Shown here piece by piece: positions 6,953 to 15,058 of a stretch of 54,096 nucleotides of DNA (its first letter is position 1; each line of letters starts with the position of its first letter). Position numbers and translations under genes: made by a program. The stretch lies in the NCBI GenBank assembly GCA_020059605.1, contig JAGVBT010000025.1, positions 1 through 54,096 on the forward strand, read 5' to 3'. Source of the DNA: Deltaproteobacteria bacterium (GTDB lineage: Bacteria; Desulfobacterota; BSN033; UBA1163). The notes under the pieces are model-generated. The model made no database searches. It had not been told where the DNA came from and saw nothing but the letters and a program-made list of their open reading frames with translations.

Positions 6953-7591
6953 ATGAACCCGATAGAGAAACACATACTGCCGAATCGCGATGGCTTTGGC
7001 AGTGACCCATTCGGATATAGTGCACTAGCGTGGCACAAATGGGGTGCGGCCCAGACTATCGCTGGCTTTCCGGTGGATTTGTCGAAGCCGCCGACAAGCG
7101 ACGACTTAAAATCTCCGGTCCTGTGGCTCACTCAGGCGCATGCTATGTCGGAAGCCGCTCGCATCGTACTGCAGAATCAGCCTGAGTTGGCTCACTTGCC
7201 GAATTCCGTAAGGGGCGTATGCGACTGCCAGTATTGCGCCGTCGGTCTCATGCTGGTCGGGTATAGCCTTGAGATCTGCCTGAAAGCCATGTTGATAATG
7301 AAGAAGGGGATCGGCGTCTATACATCCGAAGAGAAGAAGCACCGACACCACCGTATAGAGGAACTCGCGGAGTTTGTTCCGGGCCTCAACGCCAAGGACA
7401 AGGTAATACTGCAAACCCTTACTCATTTTGTGACCTGGGCAGGGCGTTATCCTGATCCGGGGTCGGGTCGGGAAGACAATGCAGAAGAAATATTCGCTCT
7501 CTCGGAGAAGCACCAAGTCGCAGCGAGCGATCTTTTCAACCTTGCGGCGCGTGTGATGAGGTATTCGCAACAGATTGCTGGGAGCAGATAG
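6953..7591 (+). CDS. HEPN-like cassette protein
   Basis: A 212-residue protein whose middle segment GYSLEICLKAMLIMKKG (about residues 100-116) matches the core helix of HEPN-type helical-bundle proteins, where Glu and Lys of LExxLKA are conserved. The flanking KKHRHHRIEEL supplies a histidine-rich second element. HEPN proteins of this size occur alone or with nucleotidyltransferases as toxin-antitoxin pairs, but no partner is present in this cassette. A canonical R-x4-6-H RNase motif is not obvious. The start overlaps a small upstream frame, and no strong ribosome-binding site is seen. Confidence 0.65.
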   Translation: MNPIEKHILPNRDGFGSDPFGYSALAWHKWGAAQTIAGFPVDLSKPPTSDDLKSPVLWLTQAHAMSEAARIVLQNQPELAHLPNSVRGVCDCQYCAVGLMLVGYSLEICLKAMLIMKKGIGVYTSEEKKHRHHRIEELAEFVPGLNAKDKVILQTLTHFVTWAGRYPDPGSGREDNAEEIFALSEKHQVAASDLFNLAARVMRYSQQIAGSR

Positions 7592-7610
7592 TGTCCGTTT
7601 CATCGAAAGT

Positions 7611-7671
7611 CGCTAACAAGGCGCTGCAGGGCGACGCGCGAAACGCGCGCGCCTGAGCGCTGGCGTTAGCC
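7611..7671 (+). repeat. attC site
   Basis: Left core CGCTAAC (7611-7617) and right core GTTAGCC (7665-7671). The centre GGCGACGCGCG...CGCGCGCGCC is strongly palindromic. Confidence 0.9.
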
Positions 7672-7694
7672 CAATAATACTGAAGGAATTAAAA

Positions 7695-8423
7695 TTGGCA
7701 CTTGAAACCATACGGCCCTTTACATTCCGGGCATTCAATGCAGAAGTAGGCGAAACAGCCCGGGCAATCATTAATTATTTTAGGAATAACGACCCCAATT
7801 TCTGGCAGGCTACTCTCAGGAGATATTCTTTCCGTGGGTCTGATTATCAGCAGGGTGAAGAAGTGAGGCTTGAATTTAATGAAAAACTAACGACCTGTAC
7901 AGACAGAGAACTATTTGATGTCGCCAACGAAATATTAGAATGGGGAGGCATGGACTCTCTAACCAGTGTGATGAAACAGAAACTAAGAAGGGGTCTCGCT
8001 TGTCTCAATCTACTTGCAAAAGATGAGACTATTGATCTCAACGAATTATGCGTAGAAAGACTCGCTTCAATTACAAAGATTTACGAAATGTGGGATTTAG
8101 ATAATTGGGTCATCTACGACTCTTATTGTGCAAGAGGTTTGCAATGGATAATCTCAGGTCTTTGGCAATCATTAGGCCACAGAGCCAATGAACGACTACT
8201 GAAATTACCATGGCCACCAGGAAGAGTTGGCTCTCCAGTTGCCGGCTTTCCGAGAGCAGCGGATACATCGCCAAAACAGAAGAGATTGGGGTTTATTTAT
8301 GGGTCGTGGCTATGCAAGGCTATTGCTGAACGCCTGACGGCCATCGAGAATAGCTGCTTTCATTGGCGACCTTTCCATATAGAAATGATTGCTTTTCAGC
8401 TTGGTCATGAAATTGGGCAATGA
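7695..8423 (+). CDS. cassette protein of unknown function (242 aa)
   Basis: I do not recognise this 242-residue protein. It begins with a TTG codon 24 bp after the attC right core, preceded by GAAGGA at suitable spacing. The sequence is rich in aromatic residues, especially Trp (for example NFWQATLRRYSFRGSDYQQG and WDLDNWVIYDSY), has no membrane segment, and ends ...FHIEMIAFQLGHEIGQ. No catalytic motif is evident. It is moderately AT-rich, unlike the GC-rich cassettes further right. Confidence 0.7.
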   Translation: MALETIRPFTFRAFNAEVGETARAIINYFRNNDPNFWQATLRRYSFRGSDYQQGEEVRLEFNEKLTTCTDRELFDVANEILEWGGMDSLTSVMKQKLRRGLACLNLLAKDETIDLNELCVERLASITKIYEMWDLDNWVIYDSYCARGLQWIISGLWQSLGHRANERLLKLPWPPGRVGSPVAGFPRAADTSPKQKRLGFIYGSWLCKAIAERLTAIENSCFHWRPFHIEMIAFQLGHEIGQ

Positions 8424-8433
8424 TAGAAAAAAG

Positions 8434-8517
8434 GGTTAACAAGCGGGTCGAGGCGAGCGTGAATAGCCCTGCTTCATTTTAGGGTGAGTGCCCGCCGCCT
8501 CACCCTTGGCGTTAGCA
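8434..8517 (+). repeat. attC site
   Basis: Left core GGTTAAC (8434-8440) and right core GTTAGCA (8511-8517). Nearly identical to the site at 3545-3629 in the arms and in the loop (TAGCCCTGCTTCATTTTA), although the two serve unrelated genes. Confidence 0.93.
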
Positions 8518-8548
8518 CCTAGAAACGAAATAAACTTTGGAGGAAAAA

Positions 8549-9853
8549 GTGACTGATCTCAAATTGCCAGCCGTTATCGACAGCACCTTGCCAGCCCTTA
8601 CGGCATTGACCAGTGCGCTAGGCGTCCCCAGAGAAATATTGGCAAGCGACGAAGAAATTGAGGCAGCTTGGACTGGCCTGCCGCGAGTCCTTAAGAAAAT
8701 CCCCCCACAGCACCGCAAGGAAGAGTTAGCCAAAATGTGCGTCGCTGTTGCTGTTGGTCTATTCGACGGAGCGATCAATTACGTATGGAATGCCACCGTT
8801 TTAGAGCTGCGGGAGAAAGTAAGGGCTTTCGGCCTTACGGTTGTCCGGCAGGTAACCGGAAATACTAACTTTGATGAAGACGCTCTGGCTGATCTCAAAG
8901 ACGCTGAACTCCTAGATCTTTGCCTCAGACTGAATCTGATTACAGAGGATGGGTTCTTTTTCCTAGACCAATGCAGAGACATAAGAAACAACTTTTCCGC
9001 AGCTCATCCAGCAGTTGGGAAGATCGATGACAGTGAGTTTATCGCATTTGTTAACAGATGCGCAAAGTATGGACTTGGCGACGAAAAGAATCCAGTGGGC
9101 GTTGACATTCAAGCTTTTGTTCTAGCCCTAAAGGGCGGCAAATTCAGTCGAGAACAAGAGGACCAATGGGTCCAGAGGCTAAGCGATACTCATGAGGCCC
9201 AACGGGAGTTACTTTTCGGGACTTTGCACGGAATGTATTGTGATCCGTCACTTTCCGAGGAGACCCGTTTGAACGCTCTCTCGGTATCTAGACATTTCGC
9301 CGACAACTTCACACCGAGAATACAGTCTGACGTCATTGATCGGCATCAGGATTACTTAGCCAAAGGGGACGGTAAGAGACACGGTGCATCACAACAATAC
9401 TTCGAAAAACTTGGTTTACTCGCCCTACTTGGGGAAGCAGAGAGACATGCTATAATATCCAATGCTTGTAAGCGACTATACAGCGTCCATCAGGCCTTTG
9501 ACAATTTCTATAACGAACCTCCTTTTGCTGAAAGGCTTTATCAGATTATCGGCCAAGTCCCGGTTCCTGACACTGTGAAACAAGAGCTTGTCGAGACCGT
9601 CGTGACGTGTGCCGTGGGTAACCCTTATGGCATATCCCGCGCTGCTTATCCGGATTACACCAGAATGATCAAAGGGTTTACCCCTTCAGAAATCGTTATC
9701 ATGCTTCAACTTCCAGAAACACGCACCGTAGTGGGAACCCGTATACGTACCTACGCCAGATGTAAGAGTTCATTCTCACAATTGGTTTCACTAGTTGATC
9801 CGGAATCAGTCCCGACCAGGTACAAGAGGACTTACAAGGAATGGAGCAATTAA
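8549..9853 (+). CDS. large HEPN-motif cassette protein (434 aa)
   Basis: A 434-residue protein, large for a cassette. I do not recognise the whole family. Residues 146-153 read RNNFSAAH, an R-x6-H motif in a helix following FFLDQCRDI, which fits a HEPN-type RNase site. The C-terminal half is helical with many charged residues and ends with KRTYKEW. GTG at 8549 is preferred to the TTG at 8537 because GGAGG (8539-8543) has correct spacing to the GTG. A defence or toxin role is suggested only by the motif and context. Confidence 0.72.
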   Translation: MTDLKLPAVIDSTLPALTALTSALGVPREILASDEEIEAAWTGLPRVLKKIPPQHRKEELAKMCVAVAVGLFDGAINYVWNATVLELREKVRAFGLTVVRQVTGNTNFDEDALADLKDAELLDLCLRLNLITEDGFFFLDQCRDIRNNFSAAHPAVGKIDDSEFIAFVNRCAKYGLGDEKNPVGVDIQAFVLALKGGKFSREQEDQWVQRLSDTHEAQRELLFGTLHGMYCDPSLSEETRLNALSVSRHFADNFTPRIQSDVIDRHQDYLAKGDGKRHGASQQYFEKLGLLALLGEAERHAIISNACKRLYSVHQAFDNFYNEPPFAERLYQIIGQVPVPDTVKQELVETVVTCAVGNPYGISRAAYPDYTRMIKGFTPSEIVIMLQLPETRTVVGTRIRTYARCKSSFSQLVSLVDPESVPTRYKRTYKEWSN

Positions 9854-9854
9854 G

Positions 9855-9919
9855 TGCTAACAAGCGGCTGCACCGGATCGCCCAAAAAATCGGGCTCCCG
9901 GTGACCCGCGCCGTTCGCA
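9855..9919 (+). repeat. attC site
   Basis: Left core TGCTAAC (9855-9861) and right core GTTCGCA (9913-9919). Arms GCACCGGATCGCC and GGGCTCCCGGTGACC pair around an A-rich loop. It abuts mini-cassette copy B. Confidence 0.9.
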
Positions 9920-10084
9920 CCGCTTCGCGGTGCGAACGGCGAGTTGTCCGACTTCGTCAGGCCGCCCGACTGGCCCGCACCGCTTCGCGGTGCGAACCAG
10001 TCGTTCGACCTGACTTTTTGCCCCGTCAATCGGGCGGCATGCGCCCATTGCCAGGGCAAAAAGTCGGTCAACTCGCCGTTGGCA
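9913..10084 (+). mobile_element. gene-less mini-cassette, copy B (long attC)
   Basis: Second copy of the unit at 2146-2317, differing at only a few positions. It has the same opening hairpin (GTTCGCACCGC, TTC, GCGGTGCGAAC), a left core TGCGAAC at 9931-9937 and a right core GTTGGCA at 10078-10084. The second internal palindrome GCACCGC-TTC-GCGGTGC is perfect here. It lies between the 434-aa gene and the membrane-protein gene. Confidence 0.82.
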
Positions 10085-10102
10085 GAGAAGAGGAGAAATG
10101 AA

Positions 10103-10657
10103 ATGACAGCAGACAGAAAACGCTTCTTCTTGCCTTGGTGGTGGTACGTCATTCTTTTTCTGTTGGCTGCTGCAGGCATTTGCCTCATTTGGCTCAATCC
10201 GCAGCTACCGCACGAGTTTGGTAGACTCTCGAAAAGAGTGCGCCCTGATGCGTGGTCGACGGTTGGTGGGATTCTCCTTCTTTCGATTGTCTTGACCCAT
10301 CTTTTCATCTTTGGAGCGTCTCGTCTCTTAAGATCGCTGCTTAGCCTACACGGCGATGACTCACCCGCAGATATGTGGTCGCCCACTCTGGTCGGTATTT
10401 CTGAGAGTGTTATGTACCCAATGGCTCTCTTCCTTGGGAAGCCCGAATTCATAGGTGTCTGGCTTGCCGTCAAGGTGGCAGGGCAATGGGTACGCTGGAA
10501 AGGTGATGCCGGGCAGTCCACTGCCTCTGCCGGGTCCGACATTGAAAAGCTCAACGAAGGTCGTCGCAGGTTTAATGGTTTTCTTGTGGGCAGTTCTCTT
10601 TCGATAATGTCAGGGACTGCCACATGGGGTGCTCTGAAGATATGGGTGGTTCTATGA
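10103..10657 (+). CDS. cassette membrane protein of unknown function
   Basis: A 184-residue protein with at least three likely membrane segments: YVILFLLAAAGICLIWL (about residues 14-30), WSTVGGILLLSIVLTHLFIF (about 50-70) and a C-terminal hydrophobic stretch SLSIMSGTATWGALKIWVVL. Between them lies a soluble part containing VKVAGQWVRWKGDAG. I do not recognise the family. ATG 10103 follows GAGGAGA at 10090-10096, just after mini-cassette copy B. Membrane proteins of unknown function are common cassette cargo; no functional residue can be named. Confidence 0.75.
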   Translation: MTADRKRFFLPWWWYVILFLLAAAGICLIWLNPQLPHEFGRLSKRVRPDAWSTVGGILLLSIVLTHLFIFGASRLLRSLLSLHGDDSPADMWSPTLVGISESVMYPMALFLGKPEFIGVWLAVKVAGQWVRWKGDAGQSTASAGSDIEKLNEGRRRFNGFLVGSSLSIMSGTATWGALKIWVVL

Positions 10658-10668
10658 TAGGGAGAGAC

Positions 10669-10731
10669 TGCCAACCAATCGTTGCACCGGATCGCCAATA
10701 AATCCGGCTCCCGGTGAACTCTTTGTTAGCC
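10669..10731 (+). repeat. attC site
   Basis: Left core TGCCAAC (10669-10675) and right core GTTAGCC (10725-10731). Same subtype as 1136 and 9855: GCACCGGATCGCCAATAAA followed by the complementary CCGGCTCCCGGTG. Confidence 0.92.
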
Positions 10732-10740
10732 AAATAAAAA

Positions 10741-10771
10741 TTGACAATAAGATTTAGATATGTTCTGATAT
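10741..10771 (+). promoter_or_regulatory. putative promoter of the restriction-modification cassette
   Basis: A perfect -35 box TTGACA (10741-10746) starts ten bases after the attC. The best -10 candidate is TGATAT (10766-10771) at a long 19-bp spacing, so strength is uncertain. Confidence 0.4.
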
Positions 10772-10810
10772 CATAGTGACAACCTATTTGAAGGAGATTA
10801 CATTTTTACC

Positions 10811-11677
10811 ATGGCTGACCTCTGGACCAAAAACAAAGAAATTGAATTTTTCACTGAATCACAGAAATTTGCCACCTTTGAACAACTATTTTACATTGGA
10901 GATGATTCTCGGTATTGCGCTTATTGGCCTAAATCATACAGGGGTAAAAAATCAACACTCCAGAGCAGGAATGCATTAATCGGGAATTTTACAGAAAGAT
11001 ACTCTGTTGATCTGCTTCAGGGATTCGCTAATTCCCAAGACCTTTATGCTGTTCAAAGTGTAATCTGCAATGAGATTGGGTTGTCAGCCCAATCACCTGC
11101 TGATGTTGCCCTCTGCAAATCAAGGCAAAGGGAACAACCTGTAGCCAATATTAAGGCGATTTTTGAAGTTAAAATGTCAATAGTTTGGAATTGGGAATTA
11201 AAAGATAACAAACTGATTTGTATAGGTGATTTTAGAACACATAAAGGTAATCCTGGCCTTCTTCGTTCAGATACTATGTTAAAAGCGATTGGGAAGAGCA
11301 TAAACATTCGGGTCTCGGGCTATGAGGCATCGCAACTTCCTATAATTATTCTCGGAAATACTCCGATTACGGAGAGTTATATTTCCAAGGTTGACCACCT
11401 CCATAACGCTGGTATCGTGCAAGGCTTCTGGTCTGTAAATCCATTTCCGATGGACGACAACAGTGAAAATATAAAGGAGACACCCGCTAAAGGTTTTACA
11501 AGAATGGATTCTTATGCGGAGCTGGAGGGGCATCTCAAAAAACTACTTTCTGATAAACTTGAATTCTTCTCCAGCATGGAATCAAAAGAAGAATTGGGAA
11601 AAATAATTGAAATCGCAAATAGAGAACCTACCTTTGAAAAGAAGGCAGAGAAGTTTTTGTCTCTGATTAGGGAGTAA
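10811..11677 (+). CDS. putative type II restriction endonuclease
   Basis: A 288-residue protein immediately upstream of a DNA methyltransferase, one base separating stop and start. A PD-(D/E)xK-type site can be read as D98 (in SPADVALCK) followed by E119-V-K121 (in IFEVKMS) on the next strand, the normal spacing for type II restriction enzymes. The overall sequence, with ALIGNFTERYSVDLLQG and a C-terminal helical tail, fits a cleavage enzyme, but I cannot name the subfamily or recognition site with confidence. The gene is AT-rich. An AAGGAG at 10791-10796 is rather far from the ATG, so initiation may be weak, which would keep toxicity low. Confidence 0.78.
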   Translation: MADLWTKNKEIEFFTESQKFATFEQLFYIGDDSRYCAYWPKSYRGKKSTLQSRNALIGNFTERYSVDLLQGFANSQDLYAVQSVICNEIGLSAQSPADVALCKSRQREQPVANIKAIFEVKMSIVWNWELKDNKLICIGDFRTHKGNPGLLRSDTMLKAIGKSINIRVSGYEASQLPIIILGNTPITESYISKVDHLHNAGIVQGFWSVNPFPMDDNSENIKETPAKGFTRMDSYAELEGHLKKLLSDKLEFFSSMESKEELGKIIEIANREPTFEKKAEKFLSLIRE

Positions 11678-11678
11678 A

Positions 11679-12590
11679 ATGGAAAAAGGGACATCTAAAA
11701 GGATTGGAACAGCAACGAGTTCATTTGGAACTCCAGGTAGAATTAGCCACGATTCAACCAAGTTCTATGAAAGCCGGTTGTATGAAGGGTTAAACAAAGG
11801 GGAAAAAGTTAAATATGTTGAAAATGAAATCCCAAAAGAAAAGATAAATCGAATTTTCTGCAAATCCAGTGAAAGTATGGACGAGCTACCTGATAATAGC
11901 GTCCATCTCATGATTACTTCGCCACCTTATAATGTGACAAAAGAATATGATAACAATTTAAGTTTAAATGAATATGTGGATTTATTAAATAGGGTTTGGA
12001 AGGAAACCTATCGGGTTTTGGTTCCAGGAGGGCGTGTATGTATTAACGTTGCCAACCTTGGAAGAAAACCCTATATCCCTCTCCATAGCTATATTATTGA
12101 CGGAATGGCAAAGATTGGCTTTCTTATGCGGGGGGAGATAATTTGGAATAAAGCTTCAAGCGCTAGCCCTTCAACCGCTTGGGGCACTTGGCTTTCAGCA
12201 TCTAATCCGGTTTTGCGCGATATTCATGAATATATCCTTATTTTTTCAAAGGATACTTTTTCAAGAATGAGAAGAAGTAAAGAGGCAACGATAAAAAAGG
12301 AAGAATTCTTAGAATGGACAAAAAGCGTCTGGACATTTCCGGCTGTTTCAGCAAACCAGATTGGACATCCCGCCCCTTTTCCTGAAGAACTTCCACATCG
12401 TCTTATTGAGCTATACACTTTCAAAGATGATGTTGTCTTAGATCCATTTGTTGGGAGCGGAACAACTTGCTTGGCGGCTACAAAAGATAAACGGTATTAT
12501 ATCGGCTATGATACTAATCCTGAATATGTAAAACTTTCAGAAGAAAGAATCTCCGCTTACATAAATCAATTACATCTATTCAAAGAATAA
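11679..12590 (+). CDS. DNA methyltransferase, beta class, probably N4-cytosine
   Basis: A 303-residue DNA methyltransferase. Motif IV, TSPPYN (residues 80-85), lies near the N-terminus and the SAM-binding motif I, DPFVGSGTT (255-263), near the C-terminus. This order defines the beta class. The Ser before PPY is typical of N4-cytosine enzymes, although N6-adenine activity cannot be excluded. It would protect host DNA against the upstream endonuclease. The start ATG is one base after the endonuclease stop, so the two are co-translated. Both genes sit in one cassette between attC sites 10669 and 12595, so a complete restriction-modification system can move as one unit. Confidence 0.92.
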   Translation: MEKGTSKRIGTATSSFGTPGRISHDSTKFYESRLYEGLNKGEKVKYVENEIPKEKINRIFCKSSESMDELPDNSVHLMITSPPYNVTKEYDNNLSLNEYVDLLNRVWKETYRVLVPGGRVCINVANLGRKPYIPLHSYIIDGMAKIGFLMRGEIIWNKASSASPSTAWGTWLSASNPVLRDIHEYILIFSKDTFSRMRRSKEATIKKEEFLEWTKSVWTFPAVSANQIGHPAPFPEELPHRLIELYTFKDDVVLDPFVGSGTTCLAATKDKRYYIGYDTNPEYVKLSEERISAYINQLHLFKE

Positions 12591-12594
12591 CTTT

Positions 12595-12681
12595 GGCTAA
12601 CAAGTCAATCAAGGCGACGGGTGATAGCCCTGTACCTTATTGCGGAGGCTGTGCCCCCGCGCCTTATTTCTATCGTTCGCA
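12595..12681 (+). repeat. attC site
   Basis: Left core GGCTAAC (12595-12601) and right core GTTCGCA (12675-12681). A diverged relative of the sites at 3545 and 8434 (shared TAGCCCTG loop). It abuts mini-cassette copy C. Confidence 0.82.
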
Positions 12682-12846
12682 CCGCTTCGCGGTGCGAACG
12701 CCAAGTTGCCCGACTTCGTCAGGCCGCTCGACTGGCCCGCACCGCTTCGCGGCGCGAACCAGTAGTTCGACCTGACTTTTTTCCCCGTCAATCGGGCGGC
12801 ATGCGCCCATTGCCAGGGCAAAAAGTCGGTCAACTCGCCGTTCGGC
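12675..12846 (+). mobile_element. gene-less mini-cassette, copy C (long attC)
   Basis: Third copy of the unit at 2146 and 9913. It opens with the same hairpin, has a left core TGCGAAC (12693-12699) and ends in the right core GTTCGGC (12840-12846). It differs from the other copies by scattered substitutions (for example TTTTTT for TTTTTG in one arm). It lies between the restriction-modification cassette and the DUF4238 gene. Confidence 0.82.
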
Positions 12847-12857
12847 ATAGTAGATAG

Positions 12858-13943
12858 ATGTTACGGTATTACTCGATCCCGGAGGCACTTTTGACCCAAA
12901 CGGGTTTTCATCGCGACAACCACTACATCCCATGCGAATACCTCAAAACCTGGGAATCCTCTCGCGGGCGCATGTGGGCATATCGCATCCTTGTTTCACA
13001 CGAAAGGGTTCCTCTATGGAATGAGAAATCCATTCGGGGTATTGCTTACCACGCACATTTATACACTAGACTGGCGGTGGGTCGTGAAACTGATGAAATA
13101 GAACGATGGTTTGAGCGCGAATACGAGACGCCTGCCGCAGACGTTCTGCGAAAGGTCACTTCAAACGCCCGTCTCACACCATCCGACTGGAAAGTTTTGA
13201 TCCACTTTCTGGCGGCGCAGGACGTACGAACTCCTGCCCGGTTGGTTGAAAATCTCCAGCGTTGGTACAAAACCTTGCCGGATCTCCTGCAAAATAAACT
13301 GGAGGAATCTATGCGAAAGTTGGAGTCGATGAAAGCACGGGGAGAAAAACCATCATCTATAGAGTCACCTTTGGCCAAGCATTTTCCACTCCGCATCAAA
13401 ACCGAGATAGTACCAGGCCAGGAATTTGGAACGATAAAGGCAGAGACTGTTGTGGGCCGAGGATTGTGGCTTTTCGGCATTGAGCATCTGCTTACCAAAA
13501 CCGCCGGCGTGCTTCATCAGCACAAGTGGACAATTCTATCTCCCCCAAAGGGCATGAAGTGGTTTACGAGTGATGATCCTGTGGTCCGTTTGAACTACCG
13601 TGGTCCCGGAAATTACGATTTCGGCGGTGGTTGGGGGAGTAAAGGAACAGACATATTTATGCCACTAAGCCCAAATCACCTTCTCTACACGCAGGTCGGG
13701 TTTCGGCCACCACTACGTGGCACGCAGACTAGCGTTCAACAAGCGGAAATGATGCGTCGCTGTATTGCCGAGCATGCTCACCGGATGATCTTTGCGGCAG
13801 AGCCAGATGTACAGGTACAAAACCTGAGACCACGAGTGGTGAGCGTAGACTTGCTGCGGGACGAGAATGCGCAATGGTCTAAATGGCACGAAGATCAGAC
13901 CAGCGCAGAGAGAGATTTGCTGGGTTGGTCGGAGAACAAGTGA
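12858..13943 (+). CDS. DUF4238 protein
   Basis: A 361-residue protein of the DUF4238 type: it begins with the family signature DNHYIPCEYLKTW (residues about 19-31) and contains the later conserved segment KWFTSDDPVVRLN (about 234-246), where a Ser-Asp-Asp-Pro motif recurs in the family, and MPLSPNHLLY further on. Function is unknown; family members are often found in variable genome regions and the conserved polar residues suggest an enzyme. ATG 12858 lies 11 bp after the mini-cassette right core, with no strong ribosome-binding site. Longer than most cassette genes. Confidence 0.85.
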   Translation: MLRYYSIPEALLTQTGFHRDNHYIPCEYLKTWESSRGRMWAYRILVSHERVPLWNEKSIRGIAYHAHLYTRLAVGRETDEIERWFEREYETPAADVLRKVTSNARLTPSDWKVLIHFLAAQDVRTPARLVENLQRWYKTLPDLLQNKLEESMRKLESMKARGEKPSSIESPLAKHFPLRIKTEIVPGQEFGTIKAETVVGRGLWLFGIEHLLTKTAGVLHQHKWTILSPPKGMKWFTSDDPVVRLNYRGPGNYDFGGGWGSKGTDIFMPLSPNHLLYTQVGFRPPLRGTQTSVQQAEMMRRCIAEHAHRMIFAAEPDVQVQNLRPRVVSVDLLRDENAQWSKWHEDQTSAERDLLGWSENK

Positions 13944-13954
13944 CAAAAGACGAC

Positions 13955-14021
13955 GCCGAACCAGGCGCTGGAGCGGATCGGTAACAAACGGCGTTACCTC
14001 CCGCTCAGCTTTTCGTTCGCT
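13955..14021 (+). repeat. attC site
   Basis: Left core GCCGAAC (13955-13961) and right core GTTCGCT (14015-14021). Arms GCTGGAGCGG and CCGCTCAGC pair, with an inner GTAACAAACGGCGTTAC palindrome. Confidence 0.85.
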
Positions 14022-14032
14022 GAGAGGAAATA

Positions 14033-14584
14033 ATGAGACCACTATTCACAGTTCATGCCGGTGAGTACCTCGTGGGATCGTTTATCGAGGAACACTACCC
14101 CAAATTGAATGTGTGGGTCCCGGCAAAGGATACGGGGATAGACCTTCTGGTTACGGACGCCGGTAACAAACGCACGGTGTCGCTTCAGGTCAAGTTCTCC
14201 AAGGACTTCAACCCAACCCATCGCGCTCTGCTTGTAAGCAGACTGACCTCCGCAGGCTGGTGGACTCATCAGGAGAAGAAGATCCGGGATTCGAAGGCGG
14301 ATTTTTGGGTCTTCGTCCTACCGTCGTTCACGGAACACCAGACCCACTTCATAATCATCCGACCGGCGGAGTTGCTTCGACGCTTTCGGGGGATACATGG
14401 CAAAGTTGAGAAGAGACTTCATTCCTACTTATGGGTGACGAAGTCCGGGCGGTGCTGGGAAGCCCGGGGATTGAACAACGCAGATCAGGAGATGCTTGCC
14501 TTTGACCGGTTTCGGGACCCAGGCCGTGATTTCACCCAATTCCTGGACAACTGGGCGGAGATGGAAAGGCAACTGAAAAAATGA
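14033..14584 (+). CDS. PD-(D/E)xK nuclease-like protein
   Basis: A 183-residue protein with a nuclease-like N-terminal core: E12 in the first helix (GEYLVGSFIEEHY), D37 in GIDLLV and Q52-V-K54 in SLQVKFS. This E-D-QxK arrangement is a known variant of the PD-(D/E)xK fold used by Mrr-like and other restriction nucleases. No methyltransferase is adjacent, so it may be a solitary modification-dependent nuclease or a DNA-repair factor; this is inference. ATG 14033 follows GAGAGGA. Single gene of its cassette. Confidence 0.72.
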   Translation: MRPLFTVHAGEYLVGSFIEEHYPKLNVWVPAKDTGIDLLVTDAGNKRTVSLQVKFSKDFNPTHRALLVSRLTSAGWWTHQEKKIRDSKADFWVFVLPSFTEHQTHFIIIRPAELLRRFRGIHGKVEKRLHSYLWVTKSGRCWEARGLNNADQEMLAFDRFRDPGRDFTQFLDNWAEMERQLKK

Positions 14585-14586
14585 AC

Positions 14587-14650
14587 AGCGAACAAGGGCA
14601 TCCAGCGGATCACCAATAAACCCGGCTCCCGCTGATGCCCGCCGTTAGGC
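14587..14650 (+). repeat. attC site
   Basis: Left core AGCGAAC (14587-14593) and right core GTTAGGC (14644-14650). Arms GGGCATCCAGCGGATC and GGCTCCCGCTGATGCCC pair; loop AATAAA. Same subtype as 1136. Confidence 0.92.
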
Positions 14651-14746
14651 TCCGTAAGTACTCACGTGATTTGTCGTATTATGATGAATCACGAGAGAAG
14701 TCGGACTGCTGCCCCAGTAACCGTAGTAAGAAAGGAGGTAGAACAA

Positions 14747-15058
14747 ATGATCAAAGTAAGCGTGTTTTATCCGAATGAAAAAGGCAAGAAATTCGACATA
14801 GGATACTACTGTAATAAACACATGCCCATGGTCCAACAAAAGTTAGGGGCTGCATGCAAGCGTGTGGATGCAGAACAGGGATTGGGTGGCATAGCACCCG
14901 GGGCACCAGCAACCTATGTTGCTATGTGTCATCTCTATTTCGATTCAGTAGAGGCATTTCAAACTGCCTTCGGCCCACACGCCCAAGCAATAATGGGTGA
15001 TATGCCCAACTACACTGACATCCAGCCCACGATTCAGATTAGTGAAGTGAAAATATAG
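14747..15058 (+). CDS. EthD-like protein
   Basis: A 103-residue protein resembling the EthD family (dimeric alpha-beta barrel): it starts MIKVSVFYPNE, contains DIGYYCNKHMPMVQQKLG with the conserved His-Met-Pro and ends with a strand pair including DIQPTIQISEV. EthD-like proteins include partners of cytochrome P450 ether degradation and many small proteins of unknown role. ATG 14747 follows a strong AAGGAGG (14732-14738); upstream in-frame ATGs are ignored because they lie in or near the attC. Between its stop and the next attC are about 87 bp with nothing I can identify. Confidence 0.8.
   Translation: MIKVSVFYPNEKGKKFDIGYYCNKHMPMVQQKLGAACKRVDAEQGLGGIAPGAPATYVAMCHLYFDSVEAFQTAFGPHAQAIMGDMPNYTDIQPTIQISEVKI

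Noticed and set aside
9850..10698. Reverse-strand frame of about 282 codons opposite the membrane-protein cassette
   Set aside because: Runs through the mini-cassette hairpins and opposite a forward gene with a good ribosome-binding site.
10776..10979. Short forward frame (67 codons) overlapping the endonuclease start
   Set aside because: Out of frame with the endonuclease, no regulatory-protein (C-protein) features.
2081..12933. Recurrent open frames across the mini-cassette on both strands (for example a reverse-strand frame beginning MGACRPIDGAKSQVE)
   Set aside because: They follow from the repeated palindromic attC sequence, run in several frames at once, and have no ribosome-binding sites or family match. 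I treat them as non-coding.
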